Below, piece by piece: positions 1-13,054 of a stretch of 64,000 nucleotides of DNA (position 1 is its first letter; the number at the start of each line of letters is the position of its first letter). Where the stretch lies: NCBI RefSeq assembly GCF_900747795.2, contig NC_041398.2, positions 168,965,414 through 169,029,413 on the forward strand. Reading direction: 5' to 3'. A program made the position numbers and the translations under genes. The stretch comes from Erpetoichthys calabaricus (lineage: Eukaryota > Chordata > Cladistia > Polypteriformes > Polypteridae). The notes under the pieces were generated by a model. It did not search any database. It was not told the origin of the DNA and worked only from the letters and a program-made list of their open reading frames with translations.

Positions 1-1180
1 GCCAACACTGAGCACATAATATGAAAGAAAAAAAAATCATGAAGGACACACTTGACTCTGATCTTAAATGCATCTTTCCCAAAGCTTCCATCAGATACCT
101 ACACCTCCACTTGTAAATGAGCCTATATGCAAATAAATAAATACATATTTCTAACAAAACTTGCAATAGATAGCCACTATTACGTATGTTTTACTTAGGA
201 CTTCAAACTTCGCACGGCCGTCTTAACAACATCATAAGCCCCCGTGCAAAGTAGTACGCTGGAGCCCCTGTTTTGATTGCAAAATAGAAACATACATAGG
301 CATCAGAAACATCGGGGGCCCTTGTGCCCATTGTGCCAATACATTACGACAGCCCTGGGTATAGTTAAACTTTCTGAGATCTTTTTTTGTTTTCCTTTAA
401 ATATAATTATTCTGTATATTTTGCTTTTTATCCTTTTGTACAGTAGGTAATGTTTGGAATATTGCCTTGTTTATTATTTGTGTATTATGTTTTAGTGTAT
501 CTAATTATGTGCCTTGTCCCATTCCAGAAAAGGGGTCACCACAACCTATTGCTAAAGGACCACCTTTGCCTATTTATACGTAGACAGTGGATCAGGCCCT
601 CCAAGATCGTCATAGAGCCTTGGAGAATAATCATTCAAAGTAATTTATTTTTTTGGATTTTTTGGGTCTTTGACTTTTCCTTTCTTTTATAATAACATTC
701 AGTATGTTTATATACACACATATAAATCGGGTTAAGGTGAATAATCCAGTTAACGCAGAAACCTGTTTTTTTAATGATTTTTACATGCATAAGTAATCTT
801 CTGGAGTTCTCCTTTTGTTCTAATGTTTAATGTTTAAAGAGCACAAAAAAGAGTTAAACTTCATCTTCGGCGACTGTGAATCTGAAAATCTGACGTCTGT
901 GATCATTTCTTTATGTTTTATAAATATGTTTATCAAATTGACTCTTTATTGATAGGTTTCTATTATTGGATTGCACCAAGCACACTCTTTTCTGGTTGAA
1001 TTTGTGACTAAGCCCTGCAAAGGACCCAATACGTGTGCTTCTCCTCTTACACCCAGTGGTGCAGACAAAAAAATGATGCAGGTGTTTTTACTTCAATGCA
1101 ATAAGCATTATATTAGGTTACTTGTTACTTTAAAAAGTAATCGGACTACATAATGCATGTTACTGTTAACGTCTTACTCT
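1..1180. other. no gene seen; AT-rich
   Basis: No frame with recognisable protein similarity. GTTACTT-type repeats at 1117-1165 recall a hAT terminus but no end is found. Confidence 0.5.
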
Positions 1181-1189
1181 ACTATTCTT

Positions 1190-2235
1190 GGGATTGTGTG
1201 GGTGAGTTTGCCTCACAGATCCCAGGGCAAAGGGAGACGCCATCTTGTGCAGGAGGAAATTTGAGCTGGTGTGGAGGAAGAAAGAGCAAGCAAGATGGTT
1301 GGTCTGAAACATCAGGTAGCATGGATAAGGTAGGAATCAGTAGAGCAGAGAAAGATAACGTGGAACAACATCCTGCAAGCAGACTACTACAGTGTCCACT
1401 TTCTGATTCAGATTGAGTATGATGGCCTACCAAGTCCTGCGAACCTCCATGTCTGGGGCAATAGTGAGTCATCATCTTGTGCTCTTTGCTTGGGAAGAGG
1501 ATCCCTCGAGCACATTCTCAAAAGGTGCCCAAAAGCACTTGTGGAAGGACATTATCATTGGCGGCATGACCAAGTGCTAAGAGCAGTTACAGAGACAGTT
1601 GCTGCTGCCATAACCACCAGCAACCATCACTGACCTAAGCAGTCCATCACCTTCATTAAGGCAGGTGAGAAGTACGCCACACAACAAAGATCTGCAGCGG
1701 ACCTCCTTAACTCAGCTGCCGATTGGCAAATGAGGGTAGACTTGGGCAAGCAGCTAAAGTTTCCAGAGCACATTGCTACAACATCGCTACGCCCATATAT
1801 ATGACCATATATGAACTCAATGTACCCTGGCAGGAGAACATGGATGAAGCACAAGAAAGGAAATGCATAAAGTACCAGGAGCTAGTAGAATAATGCAGGA
1901 GGGAGGGTTGGAAGACTAGCCATGAGCCAATAAAGGTGGCATGTCGAGGCTTCACAAGCCGCTCTCTCTGCTGATACATGGTCAGACTTGGCATGGAGGA
2001 GGGGGATGGCAAAGAGGAGAGCCATCAAGGCCATTACTGATACTGCAGAGAGGTCTATTAGATGGCTCTGGCTGAAGAGGGTTGACAGCTGCTGGGATGC
2101 AAGCTGGGGACTGATCACCCCCAGTTGGGCCACCTGGGCGAGGGTGTCTGATGTTGGTAAAGACCCGAAACACCCAAAGACCCCAGGATACATCACTGAA
2201 GATGCAACCCAGCGCAATCAAGGATGTACCACTCA
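1190..2235 (+). mobile_element. R2/NeSL-like LINE remnant: CCHC knuckle and restriction-like endonuclease
   Basis: Conceptual translation in shifting frames gives LPSPANLHVWG, then C-x2-C-x7-H-x4-C (CALCLGRGSLEHILKRC), then GHYHWRHDQVL. About 90 codons later comes MRVDLGKQLKFPEHI and then VPWQENMDEAQERKCIKYQE and GW-x-n-KVACRGF. This order, a CCHC knuckle followed by a PD-(D/E)XK endonuclease, is the C-terminal half of early-branching, site-specific LINEs. Several in-frame stops, such as the TAA after IKYQELVE, show it is dead. The reverse transcriptase part is not visible. Confidence 0.75.
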
Positions 2236-2239
2236 ACTG

Positions 2240-3220
2240 TATACTCAGCTCATCAACATAAATTTAGTGGTTTCTGAAATATTGAGACAGAATATTTCAG
2301 CCAGGAGAAGGAATATTGTGATCACCCGAACATCTGCCTCTGAAAATGTATTTTGTAGAAACTTCTACCCTTAGCTGCTGAAAATGTTTGTGAATTAAAA
2401 ACATGCGCAAACTACAAGATCCTTAACTCCTGAACAGTAACCCGGTTAACCAGATTTCTCAGGGGCCAATAATCCGGTTTCTCTAATCAGAATAAGGATT
2501 TACAATGCATTTTAGAAATTAGGTTTCTGTGAGTAAGCGGGTTATTAAAGCATATGTGAATGCTTCAATTGATTATTCATCATAATGTGCTAATTGATAT
2601 TTTTTATTCTATAGAATTGAATTACAGTATTTCTGTTTTGAACTGTTTTGATTAATTTTGTCAGTTTTTTTTAAATTTTTTTACTTGGTGTTTTATTTAT
2701 ATGACATATTGAGACATATCACATGACGGCATTTGCAGACTTGTGACATCGCTTCCACTATAAATATGATGGTGGTGCCACGTAACGCTATTCCTCAGTT
2801 GGATAAAAAGCAGTACAAATCTTTTAGCATAGTTAGTTTCTCTCAAGTTGGCCAAGTATTAGATTCCATTTCTGTTTGAACTACTTGTGTTTCCTGATTT
2901 TACCACCGTGTTTTGTTTGCTGGTTTTGACCTTGGCCCTTTCCTTATTATTATTATTTGTCCAATCGTGTATTTTATTTTCAGCTCATTCTGTTTAGTTT
3001 CTATGTATGTTATCCTGATCTCTGATGTTCCAAGTATTTTATGGGTGGCTCGTCAAGAGGCGGAACCACCCATCCATCACCATTAAGAGACTGTCCCCAT
3101 TCAATAAGGGCTCATTCTGAATATGCTCTGGTGGATTTTGGTGGCGCTTGTGGCTTTTTTCTTTGACTTTTTGCTACTGTTTCTTGCATTTTTCCTTTGG
3201 ATTTCGATTTGGAAAATGTT
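2240..3220. other. no gene seen
   Basis: AT-rich sequence between the R2-like remnant and the (TATC)-tailed LINE; nothing recognised. Confidence 0.5.
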
Positions 3221-3224
3221 TATG

Positions 3225-3535
<311 letters not shown>

Positions 3536-3539
3536 ATTG

Positions 3540-5400
3540 CCTTTTTGGCGACTCCTTTTTTGACTATTTTTTGTTCTATCGAACTTTTTTGTCATACTTT
3601 TCCATTTTAAAATAGTTTTCTCCACACCTTAAAGATGCTGCTGTTAGATAAATGGTGTCTTTAAACATGCCCTGTGCAAGTGAGTGAGAACAAGTGAGCC
3701 CCTGTGATGGACTACTACATCCTTGCATCATTGGTGTTATGTGTCAGTAAGGGTGATGAGTGTCCAGTGGGATAAAAATAAAGGAAAATCACCAGGAGAC
3801 AAAACAAAATCAGAAGATACAAAAGAAAAATCCATTGACTAAAGTCAAAATGCAAAAACCAGTTACAAAGCTAAAAAAGCAAAGCAAGCAAAGCAAACAA
3901 ACAGTAAAGCTTTCACTATTCTAAGAAAGAATTTAAGAGATTTGGTAGGAAAACTGGAACGAGGCATAGCACCGGCAAACAAAATGGCCACAGCCATGAA
4001 ACTCAAAGTTGCTAAGATGGTGTGAAAATAAAGATAAAAGTTACGGACGTCCACAAAAATAAACAAAAACAGATCAGACATGAAATGGATTGAATAACAA
4101 AACCTATATTCTTCACCACTTTTTGGGGGTAACACATTATAAATAATGAGCATTATGTTTGTTAAGCTGGGCTTAAGGCGTGATTGTTTAAAAGTTAAAC
4201 AAACGATCTTGTGGATGTTTATTTAAATAAAGATTGAGTGTAAAGAAGGTCTGAGACTGCTTCCAGAGATCGGGGTCAGTGTGCTGCTACACGGAAGAGA
4301 CATTCTGTTGTAAAAAGAAGACACGGAGAAGACAATTGTGAATGAAAGAAGAAAAAAAAAGAAGTGTCACAAAGGAATCGGAAAGCTCAGTGTATTAGCT
4401 GATTTTGGAGACGTCACTGGTATGTTAAAAACTTCTCTTATTAATGTGAAACTTTTCTGACTAGTGACAGCTGTTATTTATGTAAAAAGTGGAGTAAGTT
4501 AATTTAATGCATGTGTTAAACACGTGGGAACGGGAGGCAGCTAAAGGGCTTGAATAACGACAATTCCATATCAGTCCAGGGGGTGGCGAGGTGCACTGAC
4601 TTTTTCTCTCGATCCTCTGCAGATCATTCACAGGAAATCCCACAGGATTCCAGTGCCCACGATGATGTCATTTCCACCCACGATGACATCCAGTGCCCAT
4701 GAAGACATCACTTCCCGGTCATGATGACGTAATTTCCGGTTTCAGCTTTTGCGCAAAAAAAACGACCGAGTTATTTTGCAGATGTGTTTCCTTTTTTTCA
4801 CAAAGATCTTGCCTTCTGCTGTTGGTGTAACATGGTCCATACGCCCGCTCCGGTCGTCTGGTGACAGCTCGTGAGGAAGAGGCTAAGCATGTGTATATCA
4901 TGCAATCAAGTGACGAGAATGGGACCACCATCATAGGCATACATTTTACCTGCATGTGCTGAGGAGCACATTTAATCCGTCCAGTTTGGGGTCACAGGGA
5001 GCTGGTGATTATCACAGCAATACTGAGTGTAAGGTAAGGAGCAAATATGGTGGATGATATGCAGGTCATTTGCAAAGTACAATCACAGAGCTAATCAAAA
5101 AAGAGTGTGCTGTGTGCAGTCCACTAATAGATACATATTAATAAAGTATCTGTTTAGTTTCCATCTAGTTATTTGCTATAGATATGTTCAAACAGTGTGA
5201 TCTGGTGTGGCAGCAGCTAGTGCTCACACTGCAAATCTTTGTGAGCTCATGTTTGTGAATGGAAAAAGGAGAGAGATGTTATTTACTTCACCATTCAAGG
5301 ACTAAATTTATTTACTAAACACAAAAAAAGAAGAATTTCTGGTCAGTTTCCTATAAGGTTCCTATAAGGACTTAGGATTCAGTAACAAATGCTGGCCATT
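3540..5400. other. no gene seen; short imperfect repeat of a GATGAYGTCA motif
   Basis: The stretch 4655-4740 repeats CCAGTGCCCA(C/T)GA(T/A)GA motifs with GATGACGTAATTTCC. Otherwise unrecognised. Confidence 0.4.
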
Positions 5401-5563
5401 GAAATTTTCATTTTTTCATACACAAGAATAAAAAGAAGCAAAATGCAAGATTTGAAACGCATTACATTTTATAATAAGTAACTTAATCACATATTTCCAG
5501 TAGTTACTTTTTCTGGTAAGTAATGTAACTAAGTCACTTTAACAAGTAACATTCCCAACACTG
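5400..5563 (-). mobile_element. hAT-like terminal fragment
   Basis: The right edge reads, on the minus strand, CAGTGTTGGGAATGTTACTT followed by several GTTACTT/AAGTAAC repeats, the style of a known hAT terminus in fishes. A second cluster of the same GTTACTT repeats lies at 1117-1165 but has no recognisable terminus. Only one end is defined, so this is a partial element. Confidence 0.4.
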
Positions 5564-5921
5564 GTCTGTACATTTGCGTCAAGGCCCGATACTGCCAGGA
5601 TAGGCCTGTGCTACCCATGAGCGCATTTAAACTATGCAATGACATGCAGAAGGCAATGAGCTTTGTCACCTCCCATTGCTTCACTTTGCTTGCTGTGTAT
5701 GGTTGATGTCTTGTCCTACTCTGAGCCTCTATAATGCTGTAATCAAAGAAGAGGTTAGAAAACAGATGGCTGAAAATGCTGTGAAATGCCATTCATTTCT
5801 TTTTCTTTATATGCTCTAATGCTACTAGGCTGACTCTGCAAGTGACGAATGCCTGTGGTTTCATTTTGTTAATTTCCTGACTTAGCCTATCAAGATATCA
5901 TTTCATTTTGCTTTTTTCCTT

Positions 5922-6468
5922 TATGATGGATGGCCGGGGCCCTTGCACCATATATACCAGGGGGGCAAGGGTGGGAAACCCAGTATCTCCACCTGAACGC
6001 TAAATGGCAGCCTCCCTGGGTTGCAGTGTTGTCTCGGACTCCCGCAGGGCTTCATGGGGGTTGGAGTTCGATGCAGCCCAGTTGGGTTCAGCAGGCGCCA
6101 CCAGGGTGTGCTGCAGCAGGAGCGGCTGGCCCCTTTTGGGCACTGGTTTCACCTTACCCGGAAGTGCAGCCGGATGTCGGCAATCAAGCACCTGGAGCAC
6201 TTCTGGGTACCCAATAAAGGGAGCCAGCGACCACCACTCAGCAGCCAGAGTCGGGAGGAGGAGGATGAATTTGCCACGAGGTTGTGGTGGAGGAAGAGAA
6301 AGTATTTTGCTTGTGGTACTTTGAGTGTTGTGCTTGGGACTGTGTTATGCCTGTGGGGTTCACAGGGAAGACGTGCCCCACAGGTGAAGAAAATAAAAGT
6401 TAATTTTATACCTGTGCCTCCGTGTCCAATCTGTGTCGGGTTGGGCGCAATATAGCGCCATTCTTACA
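5922..6468 (+). mobile_element. solo LTR, about 547 bp
   Basis: A G+C-rich unit with a poly(A) signal (GAAAATAAAAG) near 6388 and a terminus reading TTACA. It is flanked by a 4-bp duplication, CCTT, at 5918-5921 and 6469-6472. Its 3' third resembles the element at 9536-10024. No internal retroelement domains flank it, so it is a solo LTR fossil, most likely of an LTR retrotransposon. Confidence 0.6.
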
Positions 6469-7009
6469 CCTTGCATATACAGTATGATATTGAAAATACT
6501 GCTCTATGTGAATGGTGATTGTGTCTAATGGCTCACTGATAAATAAAATACTGCAAAGTTAATATGGAACTCAAACACAGACTTCTGTTCCTTAAACTGT
6601 TCTTGCCTGACTGCTGCTCTTCAGCATTGTGAGTACTAAGTGACGGAGCTGCCCCTGCAGATAACACTGATGTGGGACTCACTTCCTTATACGACACCAT
6701 CAGTGTTATTCAAGTTATTTCTTTACAATTTGTCATATCAAATTGTGTTGTAAAGTAAAGCATTTTTTATAAACTATAAAAATCAAGCCTGTTCTTACAG
6801 ATAAAAATGGAGTTCAAGGAGTACCAGTCCAATGTAAAAAGAGAAATCTTAAAATTTACTCAATAAAAGTATAAATTTAAGAAAACATACTTTCAGCATT
6901 TCTGAGTAATGCTTGTAACAACAAATGGAGACTTGGAAGTGATAATTTTTTTCACAAATTCTTAGCACTATTGTCCTTGAGTTAAGGATGTCTTTTGTCC
7001 TCTTGTCTA

Positions 7010-8690
7010 CTCCTTGAAGAGTCGCACTCAGGGTGAGTGATGGAATGGTCCTTACAGATGACACTGCAGTTGTGACCTGCTGAGCTGGCTACTTTGAGCA
7101 GTTGTTTAAAGCTGACCCTCTGGCTACGACATTGGACATCTTTGGGTTCGCGGTTCTTGAGGCTGATCCTCTAATTAGCTTTGAACCACCCAATCTCACT
7201 GAGATTGCACAGGTGGTGAACCAGCTGAGGGTAAGGAAAGCTGCAGGGACCGGTGGTATCCAGGGTGAACTTCTCCAGGCTGATGGTAAGGCTGTCCTCC
7301 TGACATTGCAAGCAATCTTTGCTTCCATTTGGGAGATAGGCGTCATCCCATCTAAATGGAAAAGGAGACTTGTAGTCCCTGTCTGGAAAAGGAAGGGTAA
7401 TTGCCAGGATTACGTCAGCTGCAAGAGGATAATATTGCCTTTGGTGCCAAGTAAGCTCCTTGCTAGGGAGATCCTCAATAGAATCTGTGAGTACTACCAG
7501 TGACTGGAGCAGTCTGGTTTTACGCATAAGAGGTATACTATCAACTGCATCCTGGCACTGAGGGTTCTCATCAAGCACAAACATCAATATTGGCGGAGTT
7601 TCTTTGCAGCCTTTGTTGATTTTCATAAAAGTGCTTGACTCTGTTGATCAAACTACCCTGTAGGACATCCTGCAACTTTATGGGATCCACCAAAGTTGCT
7701 GGATATCATGGCGTGCCTGTACAGTGGTACTGAGAGTGCTGTGCAGAGTGGAGGCAGAGTGGAGTGGAGGTTTTTCCCAGCTGATTCTGGGGTTTTTGCT
7801 CCTACTCTGTTCAATGCTTGCATGGACTGGGTGTTGGGCAGGGTCGTGGGTTCCAGTGGCTGTGGGGAATCTGTTGGTGAAGAAAAATTCATGGATCTTG
7901 ACTTTGCTGACGAAGCCGTGCTCTTCGCTGAGTCAATGGAGGCTCTGATCATGGTGCTCGTGAGCGAGTAGTCTGAGTGTCTGGGCTTATGAGTGTCCTG
8001 GATAAACACCAAGATCCACACCTTTAATGACCTCTTGGGCACAGCCATCAGCAGTGTGTCTGTCTGCGGAGAGAGTGCCAAACTCGTTAAGAGGTTTACT
8101 TACCTTGGCAGCAACATCCATGGTTCTGGTGACTCTTCCTATAAAGTTGGTAGCTGGATTGGGAGAACTTGGAGGGGGTCATGAGGTGAATGGAAAGGAG
8201 TGTGTGTCACTCCCAAAATCTCTGCAAAAAGTCTTTAGAATCCTGGTGCTTCCTGTTTTGCTATATGGTTGTGAGACATAGATACTATCCAGTGACCTAA
8301 GACGAAGACTGGACTCTTTGGAGAATCCTTGGGTACCGTTGGTTTGACTTTCTGTCGAATGAGCGGTTGCTCATGGAGTCCCAAATGAGGCACATTACCT
8401 GCATTGTAAGGGAGCGTCAGTTACGACACTACGGCCATGTGGTGTGATTCCCCGAGGGTGATCAGGCTTGCAGGAGCCTCATTGTTGAGGACCTGAGTGG
8501 CTGGACCAGGCCAAGGGGACGCCCATGTAACACCCTGGCTGTGGCAGATAGATGGTCATTTTTGGAGGGAGAGACTGGACCATGTATCTGCCTGGGGGTT
8601 GCAAACCAGGATCCCAAGCTGTTTCGTCATTTGGTGGGTGTGGCAACACACTGTACCAGTGCATTGTCCCCAACCTGACCTGACCGACTC
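7010..8690 (+). mobile_element. LINE remnant, reverse transcriptase of RTE/jockey type
   Basis: Conserved blocks occur in order on the plus strand: GYFEQLFKADPL (7090), LRVRKAAGTGGIQGELLQA (7225), PSKWKRRLVVPVWKRKGN (7345), a motif-A region near 7615, LYSGTESAV (7715), LDFADEAVLFAESMEAL (7895, the xxDD box), FTYLGSNIHGSGD (8095), LVLPVLLYGCET (8245) and YRWFDFLSNERLL (8335). In-frame stops and frame changes break it throughout. The clade is uncertain: RTE-like from memory of similar fish elements. Confidence 0.75.
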
Positions 8691-8699
8691 ATAGACAAG

Positions 8700-9535
8700 T
8701 GGGTGGAGCTTTAAAGTTTTGCACAAGTGCACCACCACTCACCAGTTGTCCATAGCCTCACCATAGCCTCAGCCGGCAGATTTTCTTCTTGATTTGCCTC
8801 TCCAATTTTGTTTCAACATTTCAACAGTTATGTTCTCTCACATCTTGTGCCAAATAATTCTATGCACGAAAATGAGATGGATGTGTCATACAGTAGCAGA
8901 GCTATTAATATGCTGTGAAATCATTCTGAGTCTTCCACAGGATGAAACAGGTGTGAGGCCTCCAAAAGGCTTCACTGACCAGGCCATTCCTCCTTTGCCT
9001 GCTTGGAAAAGGTCTCACTCCAATGGGTTTAAATCCACCTCCACTAGCCTGCCTCAAGCTCCACAGTCCCAAAAGGGATTTAAGTCTCAAAAATAAACTT
9101 AAATGTTCCCAAAATATTACAAAAAGCCCCACACAAAGGGGGAAAATCATAAACCTTTGGCTTGTATTCAAATGGAGTTATTTAACCAAAATACAAAAAT
9201 ACCAAGAAAAGCTTAAAAGGGCAATCATTCTGAAAAGAATTGGCTTAGATGGCATTCCATAGCAACAAAGTCCCAATACAAAGTCCAGAAACTGGTATCC
9301 TTAAATCAGAGTGAGAAATAATTGAAAATCGAAAAAAGTCCAACAAAGAAATGCAATACTTACTAAAACTCAACTATAAACAAACAATCTCCGGCTCTTG
9401 AGCCATCTCAGCACACTTATATAGCCAGAAGGAGAGATTAAGAGTGGTGATGTCAGGGTGGTCCTGTCTCCTGGGGCTCCACCAACAAGGCACATGGAAC
9501 ATTGGGGGATTTCATTTTAATGGGATAGTACATAG
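8700..9535. other. unclassified stretch with promoter-like feature on the minus strand
   Basis: On the minus strand, GGCTATATAAGTGTGCTGAG near 9425 resembles a TATA box. No matching termini, duplications or protein similarity were found. Confidence 0.3.
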
Positions 9536-10024
9536 TGTGGCAGAAGCGCTTGGTTGGTGCCGACCTGACACAGGAGGCACAGGTGAAAATGAAAATAAAC
9601 TTTTTATTTTTCTTCGTCTGTGGGCTACGTCTTCCCCTTACCCACAGACACAACACAGTCCCAAAACACCAACACACTCTTCTTCCACTCCTCCTCCTCC
9701 TCCCGACTCTGGCGCCTCAAGTAGGGGCTGCAGGTTGTTCTTAAAGCCCACCCGGAAGTGCTTCAGGTGATAATTAACCTAATTTAGGCTGCACTTCCGG
9801 GTGTGGCTGCATTCCATCCCACACGGTCTTGTTAAGCCATGCAGCTTCTTCCGGTGGTGGCCATGGAGCCGAACACGGCTGAGCCCTGAAGTCCCAAGCC
9901 TGTGGCCCCGATGTAACCCAGGAGGGCTGTCACCACGCATTCCGGGGGACATAGTGTGCATTCCATGGCATTCCAGTGTCAAAGGGGCATACCGGCCGGG
10001 CATGGGACCTGGCTGTCCGCCACA
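9536..10024 (-). mobile_element. solo LTR, 489 bp
   Basis: The unit begins TGTGGCAG and ends CCGCCACA, with a 4-bp duplication ATAG at 9532-9535 and 10025-10028. Read on the minus strand it has an AATAAA signal near its 3' end and resembles the 5922-6468 copy. There are no internal domains nearby. It is a solo LTR fossil; exact duplications suggest moderate age. Confidence 0.7.
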
Positions 10025-10623
10025 ATAGTAACAGACTTACAAGTGAAATTAACAGAAACAACAAAGACATGAAAAACAGTTACAAATTAGTAAAAATAAA
10101 AGACATAAATTCACACAAATGCATAACACATCTGCTGCTAAATCATTATGATCCATAATTCAAAATGAGCTGAATCACACAAAGACACAGTGGCTTGACA
10201 GCAGATGCATTCTCACATCATTTAATTTTTGTTTTTTCTAACTGGTGTCTCACAAATTGACAAGCTTCACATTACATCAGTGTTTCTAGCTACAGCCATA
10301 AAACAGTTTCAGATGGCTGTCAATATCAATCAAAGAAAATCAACTATTTATTGCCGTATTTTCATGCCTTGTCATGTCCGCTATGAGAATGCTGCCTTCC
10401 AGCTGTGTACTTGTCACCTCTGACTTGCTACTCCCACTTGATGTTATTTTCCCTTTTCTCCACATGGAAACTGAAGGAGGCTGTGTGCTAATTACTCCAA
10501 GTTGTTTAAAAACCACCCATTGTAATGTCATTCTGGTGGTTTTATCTAACCATGAACTGCAAAACCTTTGTGTGTGTAGGGGTGGCAGTGGTTACTTTTC
10601 ACTTATTACATTCTTTGTTGTTA

Positions 10624-11521
<898 letters not shown>

Positions 11522-11799
11522 CTAAAGTGTGCAGCACATGACATCACCAGACGAAGGGAATTATAGTTGACATCATGCACTTCCTGTTGTGTCCAAATTT
11601 GTACATAACAAAGATAATACTAGCATTCTTATTAGTGTTTCAATCAGATTATTGGGAGTGAATCATCGTGGCTCTGGTTACGTGAAATTATTTTGATTTT
11701 TCACTCCTTCTCTACGTTCTTTGATTTACAGTTTTTGTTTTACATCCTGGGCTTCATTATTAAAGTATTATTCTCCCAGTATCAACCTTTGCCTGTTAC

Positions 11800-13051
11800 A
11801 GGATAAGTTTGGTATTTTTCATGTTAAAGTTAATTTCTTCACAATCAAGGTTTTTATTAATTTGACACATAAAGTTGTGTTCTAAAGTAAAGCATTTTTT
11901 ATGAATTTTAAAACATACCTAGCCTGGTCTTGTATTTTAAAATCGATGTGGATGAGGTTGAGGTTCAAATGTGAAAACAAAAGCCTCAAAACGTATCAAA
12001 GATGCCCACAGCATAGCCAAAGGTGGGCGAGGATGTGCAACCGCCCACCCACTGTGTGCCCCAACCCAATCAATTTTCAATTATTTTTTGTATCACCGTA
12101 AGGCCATAACACTTGGAGACAACTTTTCAAAGTGAATAAGTACCTCAGGGCAAAGAAGAGGAGCAATGTGGTGAAGCCATTTTAAAATGGCCAATCCTCA
12201 CAAAAATGTTTTGCTTTTTGTTTTTGTTTGTCTTCCTAAAACAGCAAGGACATGCCCTTTTGAAATAAATGTTCAGTCTCATTAGCACTCTTAGCTTGAA
12301 AATGGACATATTCGGTAAGTTTTAAGGCTTTTGCTTTTATATTTGGACTCTGACACCATTACCTCCATTTTAAAATGCAGGTTAGTTATTTTTTTCAAAA
12401 TACCCCAAAAAATTTTTGAATACAATTTCAGGTGCTAAACTAATGATTGTGAAGACATTAGTCAGTCATTTTCCAACCCGCTATATCCTAACGTAGGGGT
12501 CTGCTGGAGCCAATCCCAACCAGCACAGGGCACAAGGCAGGAACAAACCCGGGCAGGGCGCCAGTCCACCGCAGGGCACACACACACACACACACACACA
12601 CACTAGGGACAATTTAGGATCTGCATGTCTTTGAACTGTGAGAGGAAACTGGACCACCCGGAGGAAACCCACGGAGACACGGGGAGAACATGCAAACTCC
12701 ACGCAGGGAGCAGCGGGAAGAGAACCAGGTCTCCTAACTGGGAGGCAGCAATGCTACCACTGCACCACCATGCCGCCCTCGTGAAGACATTATTTCAAAT
12801 TAAAAAATGCCAAACCTAAACTTTAATAAAGTCCTAATCCTTCTCATGATTTTGTTCTTATTTAAATAACACTTCTGCCCATTGCAGTCAGTACAGACTG
12901 GTGTTCCTTGAATCCCATTTCAAAACCACGAGGACAAGCATTTTTTTAATTTATAACAATGCTTCACGTTAGACAACAATTTTATGTGGCAAATTAATAT
13001 ATCGTGATTGTGAAGAAATAACTTTGACCTGAAAAATACAAAACTTATCCT
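11800..13051. mobile_element. fold-back element with long imperfect inverted arms, split by a SINE
   Basis: Left arm 11800 to about 11,905 (AGGATAAGTTTGGTATTTTT, then TTCTTCACAATC, ATTAATTTG and AAAGCATTTTTTAT) is repeated inverted at about 12,945-13051. The arms are perhaps 75-80% alike. The interior holds a SINE at 12466-12778. A single-arm relative lies at 6715-6790. No coding capacity is seen, so this looks like a non-autonomous inverted-repeat transposon; the superfamily is unknown. Confidence 0.5.
12466..12778 (-). mobile_element. tRNA-derived SINE
   Basis: In minus orientation it begins GGGCGGCATGGTGGTGCAGT, with Pol III A- and B-box-like segments. It continues through the central block GCATGTTCTCCCCGTGTCTC and ends with a (GGAT)-type tail toward 12466. 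Its internal CA tract has expanded to (CA)12 at 12579-12602. Family members in the window are at 17502-17620, 24490-24833, 40393-40702, 45025-45747 and 54239-54568. The central block resembles V-SINE-type elements. Confidence 0.8.
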
Positions 13052-13054
13052 TTA

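Noticed and set aside
8930-9510. Possible further LTR with TATATAAG on the minus strand
   Set aside because: No TG...CA ends with matching flanks could be found and no second copy exists in the window.
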